This document shows, piece by piece, positions 1-6,854 of a DNA stretch of 14,396 nucleotides (position 1 is the stretch's first letter; every line of letters starts with the position of its first letter). Origin of the DNA: Chloroflexota bacterium (GTDB taxonomy: Bacteria > Chloroflexota > UBA11872); contig JAPPFO010000303.1 in the NCBI GenBank assembly GCA_028875175.1, forward strand, positions 1 through 14,396, written 5' to 3'. A program made the position numbers and the translations under genes. Below the pieces are notes generated by a model. That model had not been told where the DNA came from and ran no database searches. It was given only the letters and a program-made list of their open reading frames with translations.

Positions 1-751
1 GCCCAAGGGAGTGCCACGTGTACTCGAAGTTGGCGCGGCGGAGTTGCGGCGGACTCTCCGGCATGTCCTTCCCATTGCGCCAGGGCGCGGGCATCTCGTC
101 CGGTGCGTAGATCTGGTCGTAGGGGCGCGGCGGGTCGTAGGCCGAGTGCGGCTTGGTGAAGCTGCAATGCAGGTAGAAGGGCCGCTCGGGCTCCGTCGCG
201 TGATGCTGGTGCAGAAAGCGGATCGCCTCGTTGGCAGTCCAGGTGGAGACGTAGTGCGACTCCGGGACCGGCGAGGGCGCCGCAAAGATGTCGTTGTTGC
301 CGACGCCGTGGGCGCGTTCCAGGCCGGCCCAGGGCGTGGTTTGCAGCCAGTGGTGGTAGTCGTCGCCTTCGCGCATGCGGCCTTCTTCGCAGATCACGGT
401 GCTCTCGAAGCCGTTCAATGCGCGCTGATCGGGCGTGAAGTGAAACTTTCCGGCCCCGTGCGTGCGGTATCCGTGCCGCGTCAGCACGCCCGGCAGGGTG
501 TTCTCCGGAATCATCGGATTCCGGGAGTTGCCAAACACTCCGTGCGCCCACGGGTGCTGCCCGGTCATCCAAGTCGTGCGCGCGGCCACGCACACTGGCG
601 TCTCGCTGTAGCAGCGGGCCAGGTAATAGCCGTCCCGCGCCAAGGCGTCGAGCGTGGGGGTCTGCAGCCAGGATTGCCCCGCGATTCCAAGGGCGTCGCC
701 GCGCTGCTGGTCGGTTGTGATGAAGAGGATGTTTGGGCGTTGCGCGGGCAT
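1..751 (-). CDS. Sulfatase (alkaline phosphatase superfamily), C-terminus cut by window edge
   Basis: Probably hydrolyses a sulfate ester (substrate unknown). Only the N-terminal 250 residues are present; the frame is open to base 2. The start reads MPAQRPNILFITTDQQRGD, with the metal-binding Asp (D14) of the sulfatase N-terminal strand. The formylglycine motif CVAAR (C54-R58) fits C-x-[AP]-x-R, so C54 is the likely residue converted to formylglycine. Further family landmarks are GKFH (K102, H104) and TKPH (K200, H202). The ATG at 751 places the conserved NILFITTDQ strand at residue 7, as usual; no strong Shine-Dalgarno is visible. No signal peptide or membrane segment is seen, so a cytoplasmic enzyme is inferred. 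It is divergent from the DUF2071 gene. The family call is secure; the specificity is not. Confidence 0.93.
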   Translation of the reverse strand, partial: MPAQRPNILFITTDQQRGDALGIAGQSWLQTPTLDALARDGYYLARCYSETPVCVAARTTWMTGQHPWAHGVFGNSRNPMIPENTLPGVLTRHGYRTHGAGKFHFTPDQRALNGFESTVICEEGRMREGDDYHHWLQTTPWAGLERAHGVGNNDIFAAPSPVPESHYVSTWTANEAIRFLHQHHATEPERPFYLHCSFTKPHSAYDPPRPYDQIYAPDEMPAPWRNGKDMPESPPQLRRANFEYTWHSLG

Positions 752-887
752 ATGAGGACCCCATGGAGTTGGCGCCGACGGCATTCTGATTCATGGGCCC
801 CATCCTGGCGAACGTAGTTGGAAGTGGCGCTACGCTGGATTGGTCGCAGGCTAGGAGCACCTACGTCTCCCTTCCGCTCATTTCACC
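752..887. promoter_or_regulatory. Divergent intergenic region with candidate -10 boxes
   Basis: This 136-base stretch separates the minus-strand sulfatase from the plus-strand DUF2071 gene. On the plus strand GCGCTACGCTG (827-837) contains TACGCT, fitting TAnnnT, 57 bases before the DUF2071 ATG; the identical 11-mer precedes the second sulfatase. On the minus strand TACGTT (816-811) could serve the partial sulfatase. I see no convincing -35 for either, so these are candidates only. Confidence 0.3.
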
Positions 888-1607
888 ATGCCTGAGCGCA
901 CCTTCCTCACCGCCGAATGGCGCGATCTAGCTCTCCTCAACTACGAGATCGAGCCTGGTGTGCTCCTTCCGTACGTGCCAGCGGGCACCGAGCTTGATCT
1001 CTGGGGTGGACGATGCTTCGTCAGCGTGGTTGGGTTCCGGTTTCTGAAGACGCGGCTGATGGGCGCGCCCGTTCCGTTTCACTCCAACTTCCTGGAGGTA
1101 AACCTCCGGTTCTATGTGCGGCGCGAGATTGAGGGCGAGGTGCGACGCGGGGTGGTCTTCATCAAGGAGATCGTCCCGCGGCGCGCCATCGCCTGGGTGG
1201 CGCGGGTGGTCTACCACGAGAACTACGTGGCCCTGCCGATGCGCCATGCAGTGGACCACGCCTCGGCGCGCTACAAGTGGCGATTTGACGGCGCCTGGAA
1301 CCGCTTGGCGCTCGCGGGTCTGGGCGACCGGCGACTCGCCGACCCGGCATCCGAGGCCGCGTTCATCACGGAGCACTACTGGGGCTACGCCGTTCAGCGG
1401 GACGGGTCGACCCTCGAATACCAGGTCGAGCATCCCCGCTGGCGGGTTGCAAGGGCGGCCGAGGCGGAGCTGTCATGCGACGTCGGCCGGCTGTACGGCG
1501 ACGAGTTCGGCGAGGCGCTGAGCCGCGAGCCGGCATCGGCCTTCCTGGCGGATGGATCGGAGATCGTCGTGCGGCGCGGCCGTCGATTGCCCGTAGGTGA
1601 GGCCTGA
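888..1607 (+). CDS. DUF2071 / YqjF-like protein (COG3361)
   Basis: A 239-residue protein of the DUF2071 (YqjF-like) family, related in fold to acetoacetate decarboxylase; the function is not established. The whole length matches the family pattern: an N-terminal AEWRDLALLNYEI segment (9-21), PAGTELDLW (31-39), the conserved VPFHSNFLEVNLRFYV block (62-77), VVFIKEIVPRRA (89-100), ALPMRH (115-120) and TEHYWGY (161-167). The start at 888 begins seven residues before the conserved block, leaving no room for a signal peptide; it is probably cytoplasmic. There is no clear Shine-Dalgarno. It sits between two sulfatase genes, 82 bases before the second. A role alongside the sulfatases is only suggested by position. 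Confidence 0.9.
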   Translation: MPERTFLTAEWRDLALLNYEIEPGVLLPYVPAGTELDLWGGRCFVSVVGFRFLKTRLMGAPVPFHSNFLEVNLRFYVRREIEGEVRRGVVFIKEIVPRRAIAWVARVVYHENYVALPMRHAVDHASARYKWRFDGAWNRLALAGLGDRRLADPASEAAFITEHYWGYAVQRDGSTLEYQVEHPRWRVARAAEAELSCDVGRLYGDEFGEALSREPASAFLADGSEIVVRRGRRLPVGEA

Positions 1608-1648
1608 CGAGCCGAGCGGCGAGACATTCGGCCGACATTCCGCGGGCC

Positions 1649-1659
1649 GCGCTACGCTG
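1649..1659 (+). promoter_or_regulatory. Candidate -10 box for the second sulfatase
   Basis: GCGCTACGCTG is identical to the 11-mer at 827-837. Its TACGCT core (1653-1658) lies 37 bases before the sulfatase ATG, the same distance as the TAGGAT core from the aldolase ATG at 12328. The -35 region is poor (CCGACA at 1632-1637 is the nearest match, with short spacing). Confidence 0.35.
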
Positions 1660-1689
1660 AGCCGTCCTCTCGGTTCCCGGTCCTGGCCC

Positions 1690-3051
1690 ATGCCGCCGAA
1701 TTTCCTGTTCCTGATCGCCGACGATCACCGGCACGACGCCATCGAGTCGCTGGGCAACCCGGCGGTGCACACGCCGACGCTGGACGCCCTGGCCGCGGCC
1801 GGGACTGCGCTGACCAGCGCCTACATCATGGGGTCCACGTCCAACGCGGTCTGCATGCCCAGCCGGGCGATGCTGATGACCGGCCGCTCGCTGTTCCGGG
1901 TATTCGCTCCGAATCCGGAGGCTGTTTCTCCGTACCCGATGGATCCCGAGACTCCCACGTTTCCACAGCTGCTACGCGGAGCGGGCTACCGGACCTACGG
2001 CGTGGGCAAGTGGCACAACGAACCTGAACTCTTCGCCCGCAGTTTCAACGGCGGCGGCAGCATCTTCTTCGGCGGAATGTCGCACCACGACGCCGTGCCG
2101 CTGCACGAATTCGACCCGGACGGCGTCTATCCGCCCGAGGCCATGGCACAGGGTGATGGCTTCTCGACCGAGATGTTCGTCGACAGGACGATTCAACTGC
2201 TGCGGGATCATCCGGCCGACCGGCCGTTTTGCATCTACACGGCGTTCACCTCGCCGCACGACCCGCGCACACCGCCCGCCGAGTTCGCTGGGATGTATCC
2301 GCCCGGGGACATCGAGCTGCCGCTCAACTTTGCCCGCATGCACCCCTTCGACAACGGGCACCTGCACGGACGCGACGAGTCGCTGGCCGCCCATCCCCGC
2401 GACCCGGACGAGATCCGCCAACACATCGCCGACTACTACGGGATGATCAGCCACCTCGACTCGCAGATCGGGCGACTGCTCGACGCGCTGGCCGCCTCGG
2501 GCCATGCGGAGAACACGATCGTCGTCTACACGGCCGACCACGGACTGGCCGTCGGCCAGCACGGCCTGCTCGGCAAGCAAAACGTCTACGACCACAGCCT
2601 GCGCGTCCCGCTGATCATGCGCGGGCCGGGCATCCCGGCCGGACAGCGTCGCGAGGGGCTGTGCTACCTCCACGACATGTTCCCGACCATCCTTGATTTG
2701 GCCGGCCTCCCGGTGCCGTCGGACTGCGACGGCGTAAGCCTCGTTTCAGCGCTGACAGGACAGGATGTAGAGATGCGCGACGGTGTCTTTGCAGCCTTCC
2801 AGCGCAGCCAGGCTCTCGAACCCGGTGAATCCACACAGCGCATGGTTCGCCGGGGCGACCTAAAGCTGATCGAGACGCGCATGTCCGGTCACACGCATCT
2901 TCAACTCTTCAATCTGGCCGACGATCCCTGGGAAATCCGCAACCTCGCCGACGTCCCGGCCCATGCCGAACGCTTGACCGAGATGCGGCGGCTGCTGCAC
3001 CGTGAGCGCCTGCAAGCCGGCGATCCGGACATCCGCGAGTCAGGCGCCTAG
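1690..3051 (+). CDS. Sulfatase (alkaline phosphatase superfamily), complete
   Basis: A complete 453-residue sulfatase that likely hydrolyses a sulfate (or related) ester. Visible motifs: NFLFLIADDHRHD with metal ligands D11/D12; formylglycine motif CMPSR (C55-R59); GVGKWH (K107, H109); SPHD (H190); YTADHG (D283/H284, the second metal-ligand cluster); and K296 in GLLGKQN. The C-terminal subdomain ends with the usual LQLFNLADDPWEIRNLA. The ATG at 1690 is chosen because it places the conserved strand at residue 4; an upstream alternative at 1597 overlaps the previous gene and adds non-conserved residues. No signal peptide is present, so it is inferred to be cytoplasmic. Its motif (CxPSR) and overall sequence differ clearly from the partial sulfatase at 1-751, so the two are not a recent duplication. 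No formylglycine-generating enzyme or anSME is in the window. Confidence 0.95.
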   Translation: MPPNFLFLIADDHRHDAIESLGNPAVHTPTLDALAAAGTALTSAYIMGSTSNAVCMPSRAMLMTGRSLFRVFAPNPEAVSPYPMDPETPTFPQLLRGAGYRTYGVGKWHNEPELFARSFNGGGSIFFGGMSHHDAVPLHEFDPDGVYPPEAMAQGDGFSTEMFVDRTIQLLRDHPADRPFCIYTAFTSPHDPRTPPAEFAGMYPPGDIELPLNFARMHPFDNGHLHGRDESLAAHPRDPDEIRQHIADYYGMISHLDSQIGRLLDALAASGHAENTIVVYTADHGLAVGQHGLLGKQNVYDHSLRVPLIMRGPGIPAGQRREGLCYLHDMFPTILDLAGLPVPSDCDGVSLVSALTGQDVEMRDGVFAAFQRSQALEPGESTQRMVRRGDLKLIETRMSGHTHLQLFNLADDPWEIRNLADVPAHAERLTEMRRLLHRERLQAGDPDIRESGA

Positions 3052-3100
3052 CAGCACCCGATCCGCCGCTTCGCTGACATTCCGGGCGCGGTGCGCCTGA

Positions 3101-3931
3101 TTAGAGCCCGAGTACGCCCCGAATGTTCCCGCTGAAGATCTTGCGTTTCTCGTCGTGAGTCAGGTCGGCGTGCGCCACGTTCCCCATCTGCCAGGTTTGG
3201 CCGAGCACCGGGTAGTCAGAGCCAAACACCGCGCTTTCGACTCCCGCAACCTTGACGAACGCCTCGATCTGCCCCCGTCGGTTGCCCGAACCGGACATTT
3301 CGCAAAAAACATTCGGCAGGTCGCGCACCGTCAGGGCCAGGTCCGGGGTACGGATGTGCTGCCAGATGGCATGCGCCCAGATAAATCGCGCGTTCGGGTA
3401 TGTGGTTGCCAGCTGGCGTATGCGCGCTGGTGTGTCATAGGTGTGGCTGAGAATCGGCAGCCCGTGATCGTCGGCGAACTCGTACACGGGAACGTAGTTG
3501 GGGCCATGAATCGGGTATTCGTGGCACGTGGAGTGGATCTTGATGCCGCGAAACCCCTGCTCGTCCACGCGGCGAATCAACTCTTCTTTCGCCAGCTCGG
3601 GATAGTTCGGGTTGGGAACCGCGAACCCGATCACCCGGTCTGGATGGTCGCGCACCGCCCGCGCGACCAGCTCATTGCCGCGCACGAAATCCGGTCCGAT
3701 GGCCGTGTACGCGCTGAAGCAGGAATAGTCCACGCCCGTCTTGTCCATGACCCGCAGCAAGTCGCCCGCGCCGCCGCCCTGGTAGAAGAAGTTGGTCCCC
3801 GGTCCCGGGTGGCTGTGAACGTCAATGACAAAGTCACTCAGCGGCTCGCCCGCCAGCGCGTCGGCGGCTACAGGATCCGGGTGGTGGTGATGAGGGTGCG
3901 GCGCGTTGTGACGCCAGACATGACCAAACAT
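3101..3931 (-). CDS. Amidohydrolase family 2 metal-dependent hydrolase/decarboxylase, intact
   Basis: A 276-residue TIM-barrel protein of the Amidohydrolase-2 family (PF04909; ACMSD/resorcylate-decarboxylase relatives), acting as a hydrolase or decarboxylase on an unknown substrate. The metal-site residues are all visible: HxH after strand 1 (H39, H41 in DVHSHPG), the KIH segment (K131, H133), H163 (ILSHTYD), H187 (IWAHAIW) and D239 (FGSDYP). The ATG at 3931 is preferred because it falls 4 bases after the stop of the upstream homologue, which suggests translational coupling; an ATG-less extension to 4000 would overlap that gene deeply. With this start the N-terminus is His-rich (H4, H8, H12, H14-H17) before the barrel begins near residue 33. 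It converges on the sulfatase that ends at 3051. Confidence 0.92.
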   Translation of the reverse strand: MFGHVWRHNAPHPHHHHPDPVAADALAGEPLSDFVIDVHSHPGPGTNFFYQGGGAGDLLRVMDKTGVDYSCFSAYTAIGPDFVRGNELVARAVRDHPDRVIGFAVPNPNYPELAKEELIRRVDEQGFRGIKIHSTCHEYPIHGPNYVPVYEFADDHGLPILSHTYDTPARIRQLATTYPNARFIWAHAIWQHIRTPDLALTVRDLPNVFCEMSGSGNRRGQIEAFVKVAGVESAVFGSDYPVLGQTWQMGNVAHADLTHDEKRKIFSGNIRGVLGL

Positions 3932-3935
3932 CGCG

Positions 3936-4691
3936 TTACCAGGCCGCCATGGCGAGGAGCCGTTCCAGGTTGGACGTACCGATGGCCCGGCGCGCGTCAT
4001 CGTCGATATCCGCGTACATCAACTCGGCGTGCGGTGGCCCGACCGCCTGCCAGGGTAGCTTCGTGCCAAACACCAGGCGATCGGCGCCGACGGCGTTGGA
4101 CAGGTATTCGATACCCCGGTGCGTTCGGTAGCCGCCGGTCTCCAGCCAGATGTTGGGCGCCTCGCGCATCAGCGGGGTCATGCTTCGGTTGATCATCTTG
4201 TCCACGTCGCACACCACGATTTGCAGGTCGGGATAGTTGGTCGCGACACGGTACAAGTCCCGGACTGTGGCGTTGCTAAACGCGTCGATGTGCCAGAACA
4301 GCGGAACCTGGCCGGCCAAGGCCGCAAACAGATCGCCTAACACCCAGTCGTCAGTCAGAAACCGCTGGTCGTCCGGAAAGATGCGGACGGCGCGCACACA
4401 GGCCGAGTGCAATTCCTCCACGAATCGCGCCGGCTCGGGGAACTCGCCAGTGTGGTGCGGCAGCGCCAGCCACGACGGCAGAAGCGAGTCATGGCCCTTG
4501 AGCGCCTGCATGAGCAACTCGTTGCCGGCGGCCGGGTGCTCTTCCAGCGCCAGCGAGTGATACACGAGCGCCTTGCCGATCCCGAAGCGCGCCTGGTGCG
4601 CCGCCAGGTCGTCGGAATTCAGGAATGCCCCGGCCGGCCCCGGCCTGGAGACCATGCCGACTGCGCAGTTCGCGTCGAAGAGTTCAGCCAC
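3936..4691 (-). CDS. Amidohydrolase-2-like protein lacking the metal ligands (possible pseudoenzyme)
   Basis: A 251-residue protein with the layout of an Amidohydrolase-2 TIM barrel but a degenerate active site. Where the active partner has HxH it reads DANCAVG (N8, A10). The KIH segment is IFPDD, the strand-6 His is replaced in VVCDVD, and the terminal Asp of FGSDYP is Lys in FGTKLP (K211). Only the FWH His (H134) resembles a ligand. GTG at 4691 is chosen because it yields MAELFDANCAVG, a normal family start. A TTG at 4751 would add 20 residues without homology; neither has a good ribosome-binding site. It lies 4 bases upstream of the intact amidohydrolase in the same orientation, so the two are very likely co-expressed. 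I infer a structural or regulatory subunit, or a metal-independent enzyme; it could instead be decaying. Confidence 0.82.
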   Translation of the reverse strand: MAELFDANCAVGMVSRPGPAGAFLNSDDLAAHQARFGIGKALVYHSLALEEHPAAGNELLMQALKGHDSLLPSWLALPHHTGEFPEPARFVEELHSACVRAVRIFPDDQRFLTDDWVLGDLFAALAGQVPLFWHIDAFSNATVRDLYRVATNYPDLQIVVCDVDKMINRSMTPLMREAPNIWLETGGYRTHRGIEYLSNAVGADRLVFGTKLPWQAVGPPHAELMYADIDDDARRAIGTSNLERLLAMAAW

Positions 4692-4777
4692 GATGGTGAT
4701 GGTACGGAACCGAACGGGCGCGGCCAACCCGGACTGTCTGGCACAGACCAAAGGCCGTTAGCGACAGGATGCGCCAC

Positions 4778-5284
4778 CTACTCTGCGGTCGAGGTCTGCG
4801 TGGTACGTCCCCGTCGCCGGTCAATCACGTAAGTGCCGGCCATCTTGTCGTGGACGCCTTGCCGGTGCTCGTCGAACGAGGCCCAAATGAACCCAAGGCA
4901 GAGCGGAATCTGGACGGTACGCACCAGGGCGCGCTCAAGTCCGATCGGGCCGCCGTTGTGGTCGACCACCCGGAGGCCGAAGATCAGTTTGCCCGGTGTT
5001 GCACCCCACACCCACCAGAACACGGCGAAATAGATGATGGCGTAGTAGAGGTAGTAGGGAACGATGTAGATGGCGAATTCTGATTCCAGGAGGCGGGAGT
5101 GATCAAGGCTGAACGCCAGACTGGTCAGCATCATCACGAGAAGCAGCACGCATAGATCGAGCAGATTCGCGTCGAAGCGGGTTCGGAAGCGAGCCAAGGG
5201 ATAGCCGCCGATCAATCGCTCGTCGGTCGCGCCGGCTTCGCCGCCTCCCGATTCTGCTGACGGCCGGTCTGCTTGCGTAGCCAC
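4778..5284 (-). CDS. RDD family membrane protein (single RDD domain)
   Basis: A 168-residue integral membrane protein of the RDD family (PF06271), whose biochemical role is mostly unknown; one halophile member was reported as a cation/proton antiporter. A hydrophilic N-terminus (1-27) precedes RFRTRFDANLLDL (33-44), which carries the family's Arg and Asp residues. Hydrophobic segments follow at about 41-58 and 72-93, then the amphipathic GATPGKLIFGLRVVD stretch (94-108), a hydrophobic segment near 124-136 and the signature HDKMAGTYV (145-153). The start is GTG at 5284: a GGAGG lies six bases upstream and there is no nearer ATG. The gene follows the double-RDD gene in the same orientation after 260 bases. 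Its lead-in ERLIGGYPLARF resembles ERPVIGDYPVAEF before the second RDD domain of that neighbour, which points to duplication. Confidence 0.88.
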   Translation of the reverse strand: MATQADRPSAESGGGEAGATDERLIGGYPLARFRTRFDANLLDLCVLLLVMMLTSLAFSLDHSRLLESEFAIYIVPYYLYYAIIYFAVFWWVWGATPGKLIFGLRVVDHNGGPIGLERALVRTVQIPLCLGFIWASFDEHRQGVHDKMAGTYVIDRRRGRTTQTSTAE

Positions 5285-5544
5285 GGGTCGCCTCCGGTCA
5301 GGGTGCGCGCCGCTACTGCGGAGTCGAAGTATACCGTTTGCCGAGGGAAGCGGCAGGCGCAGCGAATCCGGTCGCCCTGTGCTCGGTCAGGTCTTGCGAG
5401 CCGAGGCGACCCGACCGCGGCTGGTGTCGGTTCGGTGCAGGGCAGGATGGCCGGCGGCGTGCCGGTTGGCGGGTTGTCCACATTGATGCATCCGCGCACC
5501 TGTCGGTAGCCCCCAGCCGCGATCGGCCTCGTTCCGACGGCTCG
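5285..5544 (-). promoter_or_regulatory. Intergenic region with candidate promoter and RBS for the single-RDD gene
   Basis: No convincing gene is seen in these 260 bases. On the minus strand TATACT (5333-5328) matches the -10 consensus at five of six positions and lies about 44 bases before the GTG at 5284. The -35 is weak (CTGCCG at 5356-5351, spacing 17). A GGAGG sits six bases before the GTG. An internal promoter for the downstream RDD and amidohydrolase genes is therefore plausible. An open frame at 5499-5212 lacks recognisable homology and runs into the RDD gene. Confidence 0.35.
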
Positions 5545-6642
5545 CTACTCTGTGGGCCAATCGCTTCGCCGCCGCCCCTTGCCCGTCGTGCGCGGGCGCC
5601 GTGACTTTCGCTGGTCGCTGACGCGGCCGTCGCCGGTGTAGGTGACGTACGTGCCGGCAAGCTTGTCGTGCCAGCCCTGGGAAGAATCGTCGAACAACAC
5701 TGATACAAAACCCATCAGCAATGGCGGGGCGGACACGAGGTAACAGAGGTGCCTGGTGAGCAGCTGTGACAGACCTGCGTTTTGGCCGGCGACATCGACG
5801 ACCTGCAAATGCATGACTCGCTTTCCGACGGTGGACTTGAACAGCCAGTTCGAAATCACGGGATAGACGAAATAACCAAAGATCAGGGCGACGATGATGG
5901 AAAGCCTAATGGCGTCCTGCCTGGCGGTGTCTTCACCGACGAGCCCATCCGGCGTTTGCGGAATCCCGATGGATAGGACGAATAGCGCCGCAAGCGACGC
6001 GACCAGCGATGCGAAGACGTCGAGTCCGAAGGCAATCGATCGGCGTCCGAATTCGGCAACCGGATAGTCCCCAATGACTGGTCGTTCCGCATCTGCCTGC
6101 CTGGCATCGTCCACTTCGATGACTCGCACCCGACGCGTGTCGGGTTCCCGCCCGGCGGCCTCCGACGCATAGCCGGCGGTCCTGGCCGGGGCCGGATCTG
6201 AGAAATCGCGCTTCCTGGGTGGTCCACCCATCAGGTCCTTATAGAGATCGCCCGCCATGTCGCGGGATCTGGTCTGTTCGGGGCCCAGGTAAACGACGTA
6301 GGTCCCGGCGATATGGTCATGCCAACCGCGACCGAATCGACTGACGAAGATCCAGGCGAAACCGAGACCGAGGCAAATGGTCGAAATCCCGTAGCCGACC
6401 AGACGCCCAATGGATTGCACGATTCCAATTCGCCAGCCGTTGCGATCGACGATCTGTAACTTCAGCATCATCTTGCCTGGCGTTGCGCTGAACGCCGTCC
6501 AGGCCAGAATGTGATAGAAGACTAGGAAGGCCACGGTTAGCAGCCCGGCCGACTCCGGCGGCATTTGCGAGTCTTCGCCGACAACCGCTCCCACGAACAG
6601 CATCAGGACGATCAGCCCGATGATCGCGGCGTCGATCGCCAA
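5545..6642 (-). CDS. Membrane protein with two fused RDD domains; true start unresolved
   Basis: A polytopic membrane protein of at least 365 residues with two RDD-type domains. Domain 1 (about 1-120) has hydrophobic segments near 5-22, 33-51 and 83-101, the FSATPGKMMLKLQIVD stretch (51-66) and WHDHIAGTYV (107-116). A charged, Pro/Arg-rich linker (120-195) includes PPRKRD. Domain 2 (about 196-340) has FGRRSIAFGLDVFAS (198-212), TVGKRVMHLQVVD (271-283) and WHDKLAGTYV (324-333). The C-terminus is strongly basic. The only usable start is TTG at 6642, which would cut off the RDD helix-1 Arg region: upstream in the same frame the DNA still encodes LASRSRRLGALAID-like RDD sequence, open back to a TGA at 6801-6799 with no ATG, GTG or TTG. 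Either the start is non-canonical or a frameshift separates it from the real start. Confidence 0.78.
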   Translation of the reverse strand: MAIDAAIIGLIVLMLFVGAVVGEDSQMPPESAGLLTVAFLVFYHILAWTAFSATPGKMMLKLQIVDRNGWRIGIVQSIGRLVGYGISTICLGLGFAWIFVSRFGRGWHDHIAGTYVVYLGPEQTRSRDMAGDLYKDLMGGPPRKRDFSDPAPARTAGYASEAAGREPDTRRVRVIEVDDARQADAERPVIGDYPVAEFGRRSIAFGLDVFASLVASLAALFVLSIGIPQTPDGLVGEDTARQDAIRLSIIVALIFGYFVYPVISNWLFKSTVGKRVMHLQVVDVAGQNAGLSQLLTRHLCYLVSAPPLLMGFVSVLFDDSSQGWHDKLAGTYVTYTGDGRVSDQRKSRRPRTTGKGRRRSDWPTE

Positions 6643-6708
6643 TGCCCCTAGGCGACGGCTGCGGCTGGCGAGTTCCTGGCCGTGGAGGGCGAAGACAGTC
6701 TTCTCAGG

Positions 6709-6739
6709 ACTCCCCGAGAGTTCGGGCGCTTCGGGGAGT
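6709..6739. repeat. Inverted repeat, 9-bp stem, 13-base loop
   Basis: ACTCCCCGA (6709-6717) pairs perfectly with TCGGGGAGT (6731-6739). An internal alternative exists: CCCGA (6713-6717) can pair with TCGGG (6722-6726), so two mutually exclusive hairpins are possible. It lies in the 5' region of the double-RDD gene. Confidence 0.6.
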
Positions 6740-6772
6740 TTCTGCTCGGCCGTGGCGGCAGCTTTCCGGTGG

Positions 6773-6794
6773 CCTCTTGCGGGAGCGCAAGAGG
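6773..6794. repeat. Perfect 9-bp hairpin with 4-base loop
   Basis: CCTCTTGCG (6773-6781) and CGCAAGAGG (6786-6794) are exact reverse complements around GGAG. It stands between the divergent double-RDD and isomerase genes, just inside the stop (TGA 6801-6799) that bounds the RDD frame. It has no T-tract, so it is not a classical terminator. An RNA structure in the RDD leader or a protein-binding palindrome are both possible. Confidence 0.6.
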
Positions 6795-6825
6795 TAGGTC
6801 ACTTGATTCTACGACTGGGGTCCAC

Positions 6826-6854
6826 TTGAAGCCGACGCCGGGGTTGTTCACACT
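6826..6854 (+). promoter_or_regulatory. Weak candidate promoter for the isomerase/oxidoreductase pair
   Basis: TTGAAG (6826-6831) is followed after exactly 17 bases by CACACT (6849-6854), 87 bases before the ATG at 6936. The -35 is fair; the -10 matches only three of six positions. The binding-protein gene has a similar arrangement (TTGCCC, 17 bases, CACACT) upstream, which is why I report it. Confidence 0.22.

Larger units (their letters stand above)
6643..6798 (-). other. Coding-like 5' extension of the double-RDD frame without a start codon
   Basis: These 52 in-frame codons continue the RDD reading frame upstream of TTG 6642. The part nearest the gene reads GQELASRSRRLGAL, the usual Arg-rich lead-in to RDD helix 1, so it looks translated. 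No ATG, GTG or TTG occurs before the TGA at 6801-6799. A GTG at 6802 and a GTG at 6851 open two other frames that overlap this region, and a single-base indel could join either to the RDD frame. Two strong hairpins lie in the same stretch. Confidence 0.5.

Noticed and set aside
11..817. Long plus-strand open frame opposite the partial sulfatase
   Set aside because: It is the complement of a clearly recognisable sulfatase frame and its translation has no coherent domain; high GC produces such shadows.
3155..4192. 345-codon plus-strand open frame across the amidohydrolase genes
   Set aside because: It is antisense to two homologous minus-strand genes, crosses both, and has no recognisable motif.
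4766..4773. AGGATGCG, part of the shared promoter-like 12-mer, near the RDD/amidohydrolase junction
   Set aside because: It is only eight bases, is on the plus strand with no plus-strand gene downstream, and lacks the TA of the -10 core, so chance is the simplest explanation.
6648..6851. 67-codon minus-strand frame from GTG 6851 as a separate small gene
   Set aside because: It has no RBS and no homology and overlaps the coding-like RDD extension; it is more useful as a possible partner of a frameshift than as a gene.
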